From Acinetobacter sp. Ac_5812 (lineage in GTDB: Bacteria; Pseudomonadota; Gammaproteobacteria; Pseudomonadales; Moraxellaceae): a stretch of 64,000 nt of DNA. The notes below the pieces were generated by a model that was not told the DNA's origin, ran no database searches, and saw only the letters and a list, made by a program, of their open reading frames with translations. The DNA lies in assembly GCF_013072695.1 (NCBI RefSeq), contig NZ_LXUK01000009.1, positions 1-64,000 on the forward strand, given 5' to 3'. Both the position numbers and the translations under genes were made by a program. Below are positions 15,905 to 25,411 of the stretch, piece after piece (positions within the stretch are counted from its first letter, which is position 1; every line of letters starts with the position of its first letter).

Positions 15905-17623
15905 TTGCGTCAGCTATATCGCCGTACCCTTTTTAGCGGCAAGACGATTAGACGGTATTCTACCACAATCTTGTTGTTAGGTAGCATGAGCTCTTATGTC
16001 TCTGCACAAGCAATACACGACATGTATGCAGACAAGAGCTTCGAGCATGCGCTGCAACAGAGCATGATTGCTGAATTTTCCCTTGCTTATGATGATATTG
16101 CAACCGCGCTACATAATTATACGGTGCTTGCGATTCGTAGTAATTCAACCACTATTAAACAACGCGCCTTAGACATTGCTTTAGAATACAATGACCTACA
16201 AGCCGCCTTAAATATTGCCACGCATTGGGTTGAACAAGAACCCAAAGATGTTCCTGCCCTGTTCTATTTGTCTCATATCGCGTTAAAAACACATGAATAT
16301 GAGTTGGCAGCCAAGACGCTAGATAAGATTCTAAATATTGATCCTACTGCCGATCTGGAAGAAATTTTAGCTGGGATTGCACCTGAACAGGCACAAGATC
16401 GTGAGATTCTACTCAATGCACTCCGTGCCAGTGAGGAGCGCAACAACCCCTCTATTCTCGCTTTAATTGCAGGTTTAGAAGCGCAAGATGGTTTGTATGA
16501 ACAAGCACTGAATAATATTAATCGTGCATTACGCAAACGTTCAAAATCAACCAGTTTCATTTTAATGAAAGCTAATTTATTGATGGCTTTACGTAATGAC
16601 GAGGAAACTCAAAAATGGTTTGCTCAAGCCAGTCGCAAAAATAAGAATAATATTGATGTACGAATGGCGGAAGCGCGCTATTACATTCAAATTAATCAGC
16701 AACAAGAAGCTTTGGATAAACTTGAAGATATTATTAAAGACCATCCCAAGGCAGAAGAAGCGCTCTTTATTGCGGGCTTGACCAGTATTGACTTAAAGCA
16801 ATATGAAAAAGCCGAACAATATTTGGTTGAATTGCGATCATCGGCAAAATACCAAAATGAGGCTTATTATTACCTTGCGATCAATGCGCAACGTAAACAA
16901 CATTATGAAACTGCAAAAGCATACTATCGCCTAGTCGATGGTAGTTTATATATCGTTTCTCGCCGCAATATGATTGCCATCTTTGAGAAGCAAGGCCAAC
17001 TGAATGATGCCTTACGCTTCTTGACCCAAGAACGGGTGAATTACCCACAACATGCCAGTTTCTTATATCAAGCACAGGCCGATATTCTAAAGAAGATGGA
17101 TAATAAAAAGGCGGCGTTAGCCTTGCTTGATGAAGCCATTAAGAGTTTACCTGATGACCCTGAACTGATTTATGCCGAAGTATTATTACTCGATCCATAT
17201 ACCGATCGAGATAAATTAGACAAAACATTAAAGCAACTCTTAATCATTGAGCCCAACAGCCCAACCTATCTGAATGCTTATGCCTATACACTGGCACTGC
17301 AAAACCGTCGCCTTAAAGAAGCACGTAAATATGCAGAACTAGCGCTAGATTTTGCCCCAGAACAGGCATCTATCCTAGACACCTTAGGCTATATCGCCTT
17401 TTTACAAAATGATTTTGATACCGCATCCAAAGTCTTGGGCCAAGCGTATTCGCTGAGTGAGAATGTCAATATTGGTATTCGTTATGCTAAAGCCCTGTAT
17501 ATGCAAGGCGCACTCACGCAATTTAGCGAGGTGTTACAGCAATTGAAACAAAAACATGCCAATGCCCCACAATTACAACAACTTGATGGCTTAATCTTAC
17601 CCATTACCGTAAAAAAGAGTTAA
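15905..17623 (+). CDS. Exported TPR-repeat protein upstream of lolB
   Basis: The 572-aa product has a signal-like N-terminus (RRYSTTILLLGSMSSYVSA) and then many tetratricopeptide-like helical repeats (for example AEEALFIAGLTSIDLKQYEK and ASILDTLGYIAFLQNDFDTA). The frame opens with TTG at 15905; the first in-frame ATG (15986) would cut the signal peptide, so a non-ATG start is likely. Only 4 bp separate it from lolB, so the two are co-transcribed. It probably works as a periplasmic or outer-membrane scaffold; the exact role is unknown. Confidence 0.85.
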   Translation: MRQLYRRTLFSGKTIRRYSTTILLLGSMSSYVSAQAIHDMYADKSFEHALQQSMIAEFSLAYDDIATALHNYTVLAIRSNSTTIKQRALDIALEYNDLQAALNIATHWVEQEPKDVPALFYLSHIALKTHEYELAAKTLDKILNIDPTADLEEILAGIAPEQAQDREILLNALRASEERNNPSILALIAGLEAQDGLYEQALNNINRALRKRSKSTSFILMKANLLMALRNDEETQKWFAQASRKNKNNIDVRMAEARYYIQINQQQEALDKLEDIIKDHPKAEEALFIAGLTSIDLKQYEKAEQYLVELRSSAKYQNEAYYYLAINAQRKQHYETAKAYYRLVDGSLYIVSRRNMIAIFEKQGQLNDALRFLTQERVNYPQHASFLYQAQADILKKMDNKKAALALLDEAIKSLPDDPELIYAEVLLLDPYTDRDKLDKTLKQLLIIEPNSPTYLNAYAYTLALQNRRLKEARKYAELALDFAPEQASILDTLGYIAFLQNDFDTASKVLGQAYSLSENVNIGIRYAKALYMQGALTQFSEVLQQLKQKHANAPQLQQLDGLILPITVKKS

Positions 17624-17627
17624 ATTC

Positions 17628-18209
17628 ATGCGCTTGTTTTCAAAATTATGCATCATCGTTTGTAGTAGTAGCATTCTATTATTAACTGGTTGCCAACATT
17701 TAAGTCAGCCAAATAAAGTGATTGCATCACCACAAGTTCAAGATGAAAATAATTTTAGCTTACAAGGTAAAATCGGTGTCCGCACACCACAACAATCAGG
17801 CAGTGCTTTTTTCACATGGGTTCAACAACAGGATCAGTTTGATATTGAACTCACAGGAATTTTAGGGGTTGGTAAAACCCAGATCGAAGGTAAACCGGGT
17901 GAAGTGACATTAAACAGTGCCAAAACAGGTCTGATTACCGCTGAAACACCTGAAGAATTACTTGAGAAAGCAACCGGTTGGCAAGCACCAATTATGCATC
18001 TCGCTTATTGGGTACAAGCTAAACCCGCGACTCAAAATGCGCAAATCAGCAAAGATGAAAGCAATCGCCTCAAGCAACTGGTTGAAGATGGCTGGACGGT
18101 TGATTTTAGCTATAACGACGCGCAAACCCTTCCCAATAAACTTTTATTGAAGCAAGCACTTGCCGATAACAAAGAAAACCGTATTACAATGGTGATTCAA
18201 AACCGATGA
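17628..18209 (+). CDS. lolB: Outer membrane lipoprotein receptor LolB
   Basis: LolB accepts lipoproteins from LolA and inserts them into the outer membrane. The 193-aa protein has a lipoprotein signal ending LLLTGC (Cys about residue 22), and the LolB core FSLQGKIGVRTPQQSGSAFF followed by FDIELTGILGVGKTQIEGKP. WQAPIMHLAYWVQAKP lies further on. It sits between the TPR gene and ispE; the lolB-ispE pairing is standard in gammaproteobacteria. Confidence 0.93.
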   Translation: MRLFSKLCIIVCSSSILLLTGCQHLSQPNKVIASPQVQDENNFSLQGKIGVRTPQQSGSAFFTWVQQQDQFDIELTGILGVGKTQIEGKPGEVTLNSAKTGLITAETPEELLEKATGWQAPIMHLAYWVQAKPATQNAQISKDESNRLKQLVEDGWTVDFSYNDAQTLPNKLLLKQALADNKENRITMVIQNR

Positions 18210-18223
18210 TTTAGATTGTTTTT

Positions 18224-19057
18224 ATGATTAGAGTGCCTTCCCCTGCTAAATTGAACTTGTTTCTGCATATTACAGGTCGTCGTGACAATGGTTATCATGA
18301 ATTACAGACTATTTTTCAACTGATTGATCTATATGACTGGGTGACTTTTGAGCAAACCCCAGAACAAGTCATTCAAATTAAAGGTTTAAGCGAAGTCAAG
18401 CTCGAACAAAATTTAATCTACCGTGCTGCACAATTATTACGTCCACATGCAAAAAAACCATGTGGGTTAAATATAAGCATTAAAAAAAATATTCCGATGG
18501 GTGCCGGTCTTGGTGGTGGTTCATCCAATGCAGCAACGACACTGATTGTGCTGAATCAGCTCTGGCAATGCGGTTTAAATGAACAAAAATTGGCCGAGTA
18601 TGCGGTGCAATTGGGTGCAGACGTTCCGATCTTTGTTTTAGGTCGTAATGCATGGGCCGAAGGCATCGGTGAACATTTATCATTCATAGACTTAGCTCAA
18701 AAAAAATTCATAATTTTAAAACCTGACTGTTTTATCAGCACTCAACAGCTTTTTTCACAAAAAACATTGACAAGAGATTCTAAGATCACTACATTTTGCG
18801 CCTATCAGTTACAACCTTCTAATTTTGGAAATAACTTTGAACCTCTGGCTCGACAGTTATACCCCGAAGTAGATGAAGCGATGCAATATTTAGATCAATT
18901 TGGTCTAGCAAAGCTTACAGGTACAGGTGCTTGTGTTTTTACTGAAGTAACCGATGAAATGGATATAGAGCAAATTTTGCAAAACGCGCCTTGTAAAGCT
19001 TACTTGGTTAACAGTTTAGTAGAATCACCTCTAAGACATTTTGAAGTTACCTGTTAG
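18224..19057 (+). CDS. ispE: 4-diphosphocytidyl-2-C-methyl-D-erythritol kinase IspE
   Basis: IspE is the GHMP kinase of the MEP isoprenoid pathway. The 277-aa sequence shows PAKLNLFLHITGRRDNGYHE (residues 6-25), the ATP-binding loop PMGAGLGGGSSNAATTL (about residues 91-107) and the C-terminal LTGTGACVF motif. The stop codon TAG at 19055-19057 shares its last two bases with the first two bases of the first tRNA-Gln, so gene and tRNA overlap. Confidence 0.96.
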   Translation: MIRVPSPAKLNLFLHITGRRDNGYHELQTIFQLIDLYDWVTFEQTPEQVIQIKGLSEVKLEQNLIYRAAQLLRPHAKKPCGLNISIKKNIPMGAGLGGGSSNAATTLIVLNQLWQCGLNEQKLAEYAVQLGADVPIFVLGRNAWAEGIGEHLSFIDLAQKKFIILKPDCFISTQQLFSQKTLTRDSKITTFCAYQLQPSNFGNNFEPLARQLYPEVDEAMQYLDQFGLAKLTGTGACVFTEVTDEMDIEQILQNAPCKAYLVNSLVESPLRHFEVTC

Positions 19058-19130
19058 GGGCGTCGCCAAGTGGTAAGGCACCGGGTTTTGATCTCGGCAT
19101 CCGTTGGTTCGAATCCAGCCGCCCCTGCCA
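19056..19130 (+). tRNA. tRNA-Gln(UUG), copy 1
   Basis: A 75-nt cloverleaf with encoded CCA. AGGGGCG pairs with CGCCCCT, the anticodon loop TTTTGAT holds TTG, and G is the discriminator before CCA, as expected for tRNA-Gln. The first base lies inside the ispE stop codon. Confidence 0.97.
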
Positions 19131-19159
19131 ATTTTCATCTGTAGATACATGTAATATTT

Positions 19160-19234
19160 AGGGGCGTCGCCAAGTGGTAAGGCACCGGGTTTTGATCTCG
19201 GCATCCGTTGGTTCGAATCCAGCCGCCCCTGCCA
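19160..19234 (+). tRNA. tRNA-Gln(UUG), copy 2
   Basis: Identical in all 75 positions to the first copy, 29 bp downstream of it, and probably cleaved from the same transcript. Confidence 0.97.
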
Positions 19235-19252
19235 TTACATAGTATCGAATTT

Positions 19253-19327
19253 AGGGGCGTCGCCAAGTGGTAAGGCACCGGGTTTTGATCTCGGCATCCG
19301 TTGGTTCGAATCCAGCCGCCCCTGCCA
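19253..19327 (+). tRNA. tRNA-Gln(UUG), copy 3
   Basis: A third identical copy, 18 bp after the second and 37 bp before prs. The spacers between copies differ, so the identity reflects selection or gene conversion of the tRNA itself. Confidence 0.97.
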
Positions 19328-19364
19328 TCCAAATTCATTATAAGCCAACCGCCAAGGGTGCTTC

Positions 19365-20318
19365 ATGCCCAATCTTGTCGTTTTTAGTGGAAGTGCTCAT
19401 CCACATTTCGCTCAAAAAGTCGTAAGCCATTTACATATTCCATTAGGTGCTGCTTCTGTTAGCAAGTTCTCTGATGGTGAAATTTCAGTTGAAATTACTG
19501 AGAATGTCCGTGGTAAAGACGTTTTTGTCGTCCAGTCTACTTGTGCCCCTACCAATGATAACCTGATGGAAATCTTGGTGATGGCTGATGCTTTGCGTCG
19601 TGCAAGTGCTGGTCGTATCACTGCTGTCATTCCTTACTTTGGTTATGCTCGCCAAGATCGTCGTCCACGCTCTGCTCGTGTACCGATTACAGCGAAAGTT
19701 GTTGCAGACATGCTGACAACTGTTGGTATTGACCGTGTAGTAATGATTGACTTGCACGCAGACCAAATTCAAGGTTTCTTCGATATCCCAGTTGATAACA
19801 TCTATGGTACGCCAGCATTACTCGCTGACCTACGCCAGCAACAACACCACAATCTTGTGGTTGTTTCACCTGACGTTGGTGGTGTAGTTCGTGCCCGTGC
19901 TGTTGCGAAACAAATGGGTGATATCGATTTAGCTATCATTGATAAACGTCGCCAAAAAGCAAATGAATCACAAGTGATGCATTTGATTGGTGATGTTAAA
20001 GATCGCGACTGTGTGATCGTCGATGACATGGTAGATACAGCAGGTACGCTTTGCAAAGCGGCCGATGCACTCAAACAATTTGGTGCGCGTCGTGTTGTTG
20101 CTTATGCAACTCACCCTGTTTTATCTGGCAAAGCCATTGATAACCTTCGTAACTCTGTCATTGATGAATTGGTTGTTACTGACACCATTCCTCTTTCAGA
20201 TGAAGCACTAAGCTTAGGCAAAATTCGCCAAGTTTCTGTTGCTAGCATGGTTGCTGAAACAATTCGTCGTATCAATAACGAAGAATCTATTAGCGCAATG
20301 TTCGATAGTTATCTATAA
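19365..20318 (+). CDS. prs: Ribose-phosphate pyrophosphokinase Prs
   Basis: Prs makes PRPP from ribose-5-phosphate and ATP for nucleotide, His, Trp and NAD synthesis. The 317-aa protein has the class I signatures [20 protein letters not shown] (residues 36-55), [10 protein letters not shown], and the PRPP loop [13 protein letters not shown] (about residues 217-229). Its place downstream of ispE and tRNA-Gln is shared with other gammaproteobacteria. Confidence 0.97.
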   Translation: MPNLVVFSGSAHPHFAQKVVSHLHIPLGAASVSKFSDGEISVEITENVRGKDVFVVQSTCAPTNDNLMEILVMADALRRASAGRITAVIPYFGYARQDRRPRSARVPITAKVVADMLTTVGIDRVVMIDLHADQIQGFFDIPVDNIYGTPALLADLRQQQHHNLVVVSPDVGGVVRARAVAKQMGDIDLAIIDKRRQKANESQVMHLIGDVKDRDCVIVDDMVDTAGTLCKAADALKQFGARRVVAYATHPVLSGKAIDNLRNSVIDELVVTDTIPLSDEALSLGKIRQVSVASMVAETIRRINNEESISAMFDSYL

Positions 20319-20337
20319 TAGCCCAGCTTTTTTTCTT

Positions 20338-20364
20338 AAACCCTAGCTCGCTAGGGTTTTTCTA
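20338..20364 (+). terminator. Terminator after prs
   Basis: CCCTAG pairs with CTAGGG around CTCG, extended by AAA/TTT, then a T-run. Confidence 0.88.
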
Positions 20365-20415
20365 TCACTAAACTGGTCGCAAGTTTAGTTACTCAAACTC
20401 AATGAGGATATGCCC

Positions 20416-20712
20416 ATGGCAAACTTCGTATTAAACGCTCAAGCACGTGAAGTAGCACAACAAGGGAAAGGTTCGAGCCGCCGCCTTCGCCACGCTGCTC
20501 AAATCCCAGCAATCATCTATGGTGGTAGCGCTGAGCCTGTAGCCGTTACTTTAGAGCTTCGTGAAATCGTTAAAGCTTTAGAAAACAACGCTTTCTTCGA
20601 AGAAGTTATCGAAATCAAAATCGGTGACAAAGTTGAAAACGTTAAAATCCAAGCGTTACAACGCCACCCTGCTAAAAACACGCCTATGCACGCTGACTTC
20701 AAACGCGCATAA
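20416..20712 (+). CDS. rplY: 50S ribosomal protein bL25
   Basis: bL25 binds 5S rRNA in the large subunit. The 98-aa product ([47 protein letters not shown]) is the short form without the C-terminal CTC extension. Of two close ATGs, the one at 20416 is chosen because AATGAGGAT lies 7 bases before it, while the ATG at 20410 sits inside that site. It precedes pth, a conserved pairing. Confidence 0.94.
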   Translation: MANFVLNAQAREVAQQGKGSSRRLRHAAQIPAIIYGGSAEPVAVTLELREIVKALENNAFFEEVIEIKIGDKVENVKIQALQRHPAKNTPMHADFKRA

Positions 20713-20731
20713 GTGTTAAAGGCGTAAATTA

Positions 20732-21313
20732 GTGTCAAATATTTCGCTAATTGTTGGTTTGGGCAATCCTGGAAAGGAATATGCCCAAACCCGCCATAAT
20801 GCAGGTTTCTGGTTCGTTGAACAGCTTGCAAATCGTTATGGCATTTCTTTAAAAGCTGATCCAAAGTTCCATGGATACAGTGGTCGTGGCCAAATCGAAG
20901 GTCATGATGTCCGTTTATTACTTCCTACCACTTTTATGAACCGTTCTGGTCAAAGTGTTGTCCCTTTCGCTAAATTTTATCAAGTTGCACCTGAAGCAAT
21001 CCTGATTGCGCATGATGAACTGGATATGAATCCTGGCATTATTCGCTTGAAAACAGGTGGCGGACACGGTGGACACAATGGTCTCCGCGATATCGTCCCG
21101 CATATCGGTGCTAATTTCCATCGTCTACGTATTGGAATTGGTCATCCGGGTGCCAAAGAACGCGTTTCTGGTCATGTGCTTGGTAAAGCACCTAGCAGTG
21201 AACAAGGCTTAATGGATGCAGCCATTGACCATGCTCTATCTCAAGTGAAAATGCTTGTTGATGGACAAGTGTCACAGGCAATGAATCAAATTAACGCTTA
21301 CAAACCCGCTTAA
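20732..21313 (+). CDS. pth: Peptidyl-tRNA hydrolase Pth
   Basis: Pth recycles peptidyl-tRNA released from ribosomes. The 193-aa sequence shows VGLGNPGKEYAQTRHNAGFW (residues 8-27, catalytic His), PTTFMNRSGQSV, HDELDMNPG and the GGGHGGHNGLRDI loop (about residues 110-122). Translation starts at GTG (20732), 19 bp after rplY, so the two are co-transcribed. Confidence 0.96.
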   Translation: MSNISLIVGLGNPGKEYAQTRHNAGFWFVEQLANRYGISLKADPKFHGYSGRGQIEGHDVRLLLPTTFMNRSGQSVVPFAKFYQVAPEAILIAHDELDMNPGIIRLKTGGGHGGHNGLRDIVPHIGANFHRLRIGIGHPGAKERVSGHVLGKAPSSEQGLMDAAIDHALSQVKMLVDGQVSQAMNQINAYKPA

Positions 21314-21452
21314 ACTGAATTGTTGATCAATCCCGCTTGCCATATTGCATTTTTAAGCGCAAAATGCGCATCAAACCGCCTATAGCCCGCGGAAAACGTG
21401 ACAAGTCAACCATAAGATAATCATCTTAGGTCTTACTCAGGAGACGCTAGCC

Positions 21453-21833
21453 ATGCTATCTCGTTTATTAAAATGTAAAATTCACCGTGCAGTTGTGACT
21501 CATGCAGAGCTTCATTATGAAGGTTCTTGTGCAATTGATGGCGTATTAATGGACTTAGCAGGGATTCGTGAATACGAAGAAATCCACGTATGGAACGTCA
21601 CTAACGGCAAACGTTTCACCACTTATGCAATCCGTGGTGAAGATGACTCAGGTATTATTTCAGTGAATGGTGGCGCAGCCCATCAAGCTGATGTTGGTGA
21701 TTTAGTGATTATTGCAACTTTCGGCGATTTTACCGAAGTCGAAGCCAATCTTCACAAACCACGTTTAGTTTATGCAAACCCAGACAATACAGTAAACCAC
21801 ACTGCAAACTGTATTCCTGTACAAATTGCATAA
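21453..21833 (+). CDS. panD: Aspartate 1-decarboxylase PanD
   Basis: PanD makes beta-alanine for pantothenate and CoA. The 126-aa proenzyme has the self-cleavage site at Gly24-Ser25 in [10 protein letters not shown], where Ser25 becomes the pyruvoyl group. [16 protein letters not shown] follows near residues 72-87. An AGGAGACGC ribosome site supports the start. It is a single gene with its own terminator. Confidence 0.96.
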   Translation: MLSRLLKCKIHRAVVTHAELHYEGSCAIDGVLMDLAGIREYEEIHVWNVTNGKRFTTYAIRGEDDSGIISVNGGAAHQADVGDLVIIATFGDFTEVEANLHKPRLVYANPDNTVNHTANCIPVQIA

Positions 21834-21850
21834 GCCCTATAAAGATTCTC

Positions 21851-21902
21851 AAAAAGCCATTCCCTTGCGCCGCTTCAGTCGCGGCTCATGGCTTTTTTAT
21901 TG
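21851..21902 (+). terminator. Terminator after panD
   Basis: AAAAGCCAT pairs with ATGGCTTTT, enclosing an inner GCCGC/GCGGC stem, and a T-run follows. Confidence 0.8.
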
Positions 21903-22038
21903 TACGAACACAGCCCGTTTATACTCTGGGACAAAATACAAAAACACTGAAAAATAAGGCCAAGTTTTACGCAAGCAAACTTGTAAAACAGCAGCAAAAT
22001 TTGTTCAATAAAAAGACAATAACGATAATTTGAACAAT

Positions 22039-23829
22039 ATGGATATTACTCACCTTCTTAGCAAAGTTAGTCTCTTTGCTGACTCAGATCACAGCGCCCT
22101 AGAAAGCTTGGTGCCTCACTGTCATATTCGTCATTTGCAAACAGGACAGCAGCTTTATTGTGCACATGATATTGCCGATTATGTGTATATTGTTGCTTAT
22201 GGTCGGGTCAAACTTACCACTTCGACAGGCTTACTGACTTATTTTGGTCGCCACGATATTGTTGGCGAAACAGGGGTCATTTCCAATCAACCTCATCAAG
22301 GAACAGTCAATGCAGTCCGTGACACTGCTCTACTCGGTATTCCACAACAACAATTTCTAGATTTTATTCACCAACACCCCAAAGTGTTATTTGCTTTATC
22401 TCGACTCATCATTCACCGCTCGCAACCCGAATTACAACATTGTCATGCAATGGGACACAGTCGCACACTTTCAGTGATTCCTGTATCCGCGCATATCCCT
22501 GCCACACATCTGGCAGAAAAACTGACCGAGCACTTACAACGTTGGCCTCAAGTTCGTTTAGTCACTGCTGCACATATTGATGCCTTGTTTGGTTCAGGAT
22601 TTAGTCAGACCCCTTTAGACTACAGTAGTGAAGATTTAAAACTACGCCAATGGCTGGCCAATTTAGAAGAAAAACACTGTTATGTACTCTATGCTGCGGA
22701 TTGCAGTGATGATGAGTGGTCGAAACGCTGTTTACATCAAGCTGATCGAATATTAATTTTGGCGGAGGCCAACCAAACACCCACTCAAACCAGACTATCA
22801 GATGTATTGAATCAGCATGATTGGCAAAGTCCGATTGAATTGGTTTTACTGCGTTCCGAAGGAGACCCTTCCCCGCATACATTGATTTGGAAACAGCTCT
22901 ATCACGCCCGCGCCCACTACTTTATTCACCCTTGGGCACAGGCCGATATCTGTGCCGTCGCTCGTCAGATCTCCAGCCAAGGGGTGGGCTTGGTGCTGGG
23001 TGGTGGTGGCGCACGTGGCTTTGCGCATATTGGTTTAATTCGTGCACTTGAACAACTACATATCCCAATTGATATTGTTGGGGGCACCAGTATGGGGGCA
23101 TTTGTGGCAGCGCTGGTCGCCTGTGGTTTTGATAGTGTGGAAATGACCCATATTGCTTATGAAACTTTTGTCGCACGTAATTATCTCAATGATTACACCA
23201 TGCCACGGGTTTCACTGATTCGTGGACAACGTTTCCATACCCGATTACAGGCCATCTTTGGAAGTCGCAGAATTGAGGAGCTCAGACAGACCTATTACTG
23301 TATTTCCACCAATCTCACCACAGGTCAAGCGGTGATTCATGATCAAGGTGAACTGGCGACTTGGGTCGGAACCAGCATGAGTGTGCCTGGTGTTGCTCCA
23401 CCTGTCGCTTGGCATGAAAACCTGCTCTGTGATGGCGGTGTAATTAACAATCTCCCCACAGATGTCATGCAAAACCTAGAGCGAGGCACCATTATTGCTA
23501 GCAATGTCAGCTTGCATGACGATATTCGAGTCCCAGGGATTGGTTTAGAAGAACCAGATCAAAGTGCATTATTGAACTGGAATAAAATCATCAAAGATAA
23601 GCTTCTACATGCACCACGTCTGGCAGAGATTTTAATGCGCACCGCCACCCTTGCGAGTGATACCATGATACAAACAGCAGCAATTGAACGCGCCAATTTA
23701 CATATCCGCATGCCCATTGAAGGTATTGGTATGTTTGACTGGCATAAATTAGATGAACTCATCGAACGTGGCTATGAGCATGCTCTAGAAACCTTATTGC
23801 CAATTCGAGAAACCTTGCCTAGTGCTTAA
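22039..23829 (+). CDS. Patatin-like phospholipase with cyclic nucleotide-binding domain
   Basis: This ~596-aa protein begins with a cNMP-binding-like domain (about residues 5-120, with LQTGQQLYCAHDIADYVYIV). A linker follows, then a patatin domain. The oxyanion hole is GLVLGGGGARGFAHIGL (about residues 318-334), the nucleophile elbow GGTSMGA (Ser about residue 351) and the Asp lies in CDGGVINNLP. This layout matches NTE-like bacterial lysophospholipases. A TTG three codons upstream (22030) is an alternative start; neither has a clear ribosome site. It overlaps the tail of the convergent gene by 4 bp. Confidence 0.88.
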   Translation: MDITHLLSKVSLFADSDHSALESLVPHCHIRHLQTGQQLYCAHDIADYVYIVAYGRVKLTTSTGLLTYFGRHDIVGETGVISNQPHQGTVNAVRDTALLGIPQQQFLDFIHQHPKVLFALSRLIIHRSQPELQHCHAMGHSRTLSVIPVSAHIPATHLAEKLTEHLQRWPQVRLVTAAHIDALFGSGFSQTPLDYSSEDLKLRQWLANLEEKHCYVLYAADCSDDEWSKRCLHQADRILILAEANQTPTQTRLSDVLNQHDWQSPIELVLLRSEGDPSPHTLIWKQLYHARAHYFIHPWAQADICAVARQISSQGVGLVLGGGGARGFAHIGLIRALEQLHIPIDIVGGTSMGAFVAALVACGFDSVEMTHIAYETFVARNYLNDYTMPRVSLIRGQRFHTRLQAIFGSRRIEELRQTYYCISTNLTTGQAVIHDQGELATWVGTSMSVPGVAPPVAWHENLLCDGGVINNLPTDVMQNLERGTIIASNVSLHDDIRVPGIGLEEPDQSALLNWNKIIKDKLLHAPRLAEILMRTATLASDTMIQTAAIERANLHIRMPIEGIGMFDWHKLDELIERGYEHALETLLPIRETLPSA

Positions 23830-24998
23830 GCCGAATGAATCTGATAACGATCCAATAGACTATCTAAATATTGATAGGTTTCAGGATCTAATTGCTGCAT
23901 ATAACCATCTAGAATACGATGACATAGTTGCTGCTTGTCGATTGGCATACGTCGCATAATGTCGAAAGTAACTTCCCATTGTGAGCGTAATAATGATGCA
24001 TAGGCAATATGATGCAAGACTTGCTCATCGATTTGGGCAATTGCTGTGGCAACGACCTCTCTTGCCTCATCTTGCATATAATTCACAATGACCAGCATAT
24101 CGGTCCATAAATCACAACGATCAGCTGCCTCTACAATACTCCGAATAATCTCTACGCGTCTTAATGTCGGTAAATTAGCAACAAAGCTCTGTGCTTGCGC
24201 CGACAAACAAGCCACTACAGGCAACATGTCTTCCCATAATTGGTCTTCCTGTGTGGCTTGAATAATCGCATTCACGACGGATTCCCCTTGCTGAACCGCC
24301 AAATCACCAAGCTCCTGCTTAAGTCCATAACTGATATAACTCATTAAAGCCAAAACTTTAGGCCATACCAGCCGCTGAGCTGGATCACCCACAATCAATA
24401 AGGCTTGCTCAATGCGCTGCTTGGGCAAAACATGGACTAAATGATCGATTTGCTCGCGGGACTCAATATAAAAAGCAATTTCCAATAGATCGCTTTCACT
24501 TTCAACGACCTGTGCAACATCTTGTAAAACGGCATCAGATAACATACTCACAAAACGACCAATTGTCACAAAGTCCCGCTGCTCTAATAGAACTTGAGTA
24601 ATGTCGGTAATTTGATGTGTAGTGAGATAACCAAGTAGTTCTCTTGCCAATCGAGGATCTAAATAAACAGCAATTGCAGCTATGGTTTTTGCAGGTAAAT
24701 GCTTCGCTATTCGATAAGAATTTTCTGTAGATAAATACACTGCAATCTGGGCGACAATAAAGGGTTCTAAAAAGTGTTTAACTATAAAAACACTCACCCA
24801 ACGTGGTAACCAGCTCACCCATGCTGCTAGGTAACGGAAACGCTTTTTCTGACGATTTTGTAGTCGCTCTAATATCGCAAACCGAAACTGTCTAAGGTTT
24901 TCAGGGGCCAAAGACTGCATGAACTCTAATTCTTGCTCTGATACTTGCAAAATGCGAGCGAGCTTAATCAGCTCTGCCTGTACTGCCAATCGAGTCAT
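23826..24998 (-). CDS. Helical-repeat hypothetical protein, 390 aa
   Basis: A soluble, nearly all-helical protein with repeated units, such as YLDPRLARELLGYLTTHQIT and YIESREQIDHLVHVLPKQRI. These resemble the short helical repeats of MgtE N-domains or HEAT proteins. It starts 1 bp after the 74-aa gene that precedes it in transcription, so the two form a unit. No signal peptide is seen; one moderately hydrophobic stretch (WVSWLPRWVSVFIVKHFL, about residues 60-77) might contact the membrane. Function unknown. Confidence 0.75.
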   Translation of the reverse strand: MTRLAVQAELIKLARILQVSEQELEFMQSLAPENLRQFRFAILERLQNRQKKRFRYLAAWVSWLPRWVSVFIVKHFLEPFIVAQIAVYLSTENSYRIAKHLPAKTIAAIAVYLDPRLARELLGYLTTHQITDITQVLLEQRDFVTIGRFVSMLSDAVLQDVAQVVESESDLLEIAFYIESREQIDHLVHVLPKQRIEQALLIVGDPAQRLVWPKVLALMSYISYGLKQELGDLAVQQGESVVNAIIQATQEDQLWEDMLPVVACLSAQAQSFVANLPTLRRVEIIRSIVEAADRCDLWTDMLVIVNYMQDEAREVVATAIAQIDEQVLHHIAYASLLRSQWEVTFDIMRRMPIDKQQLCHRILDGYMQQLDPETYQYLDSLLDRYQIHSA

Positions 24999-24999
24999 G

Positions 25000-25224
25000 C
25001 TATTCCCTCATTTTATTTTTTCGAAACAGCCAACGAAGAAAAAAAGGTGTTTGGTACACACTACGATTCATTTTCTGATCTTCATTTTTGATGGCCTGCT
25101 GTAATTGTTGATTGAGCCAAGCCAAATCATGATTAGAAAGTTGTGAGAATGACTGAAGACTCATCACAGGCCGTCGTAATTGTTGTGCCAATCGTTCTAA
25201 TTCTGTCTTCTCTGCTTGCTCCAT
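25000..25224 (-). CDS. Hypothetical protein, 74 aa
   Basis: A small charged protein with a basic, aromatic C-terminus (FFLRWLFRKNK). It is directly upstream of the 390-aa helical-repeat gene with a 1-bp gap. No family is recognised. Tight coupling and an unbroken frame argue that it is real. Confidence 0.65.
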   Translation of the reverse strand: MEQAEKTELERLAQQLRRPVMSLQSFSQLSNHDLAWLNQQLQQAIKNEDQKMNRSVYQTPFFLRWLFRKNKMRE

Positions 25225-25396
25225 TTATCGTGTCCTTAAATTATTGTTGTTTTATCTTTCGAGTGTATGCTCAATTTAAATCCATTACCAGCTTCACAGA
25301 TCGATAGAAAAACTAGAGCGACTTCTCAGCAATTTTTTTCATTTTTATAGAACGATTCATTCTATAAAAAGTTGCCTTTTCTCATAAAAATCCGAC

Positions 25397-25402
25397 TATA
25401 AT
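25397..25402 (+). promoter_or_regulatory. Probable -10 box for the riboswitch-ribB transcript
   Basis: TATAAT matches the consensus exactly and lies 13 bp before the start of the FMN aptamer. The -35 is poor (TTGCCT with a 19-bp spacer). Confidence 0.5.
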
Positions 25403-25411
25403 CAAAGTACA

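Noticed and set aside
19135..19338. Leftward ORF with repeated GRGGWIRTNGCRDQN phrases
   Set aside because: It is the antisense translation of the tRNA-Gln copies, a well-known false protein.
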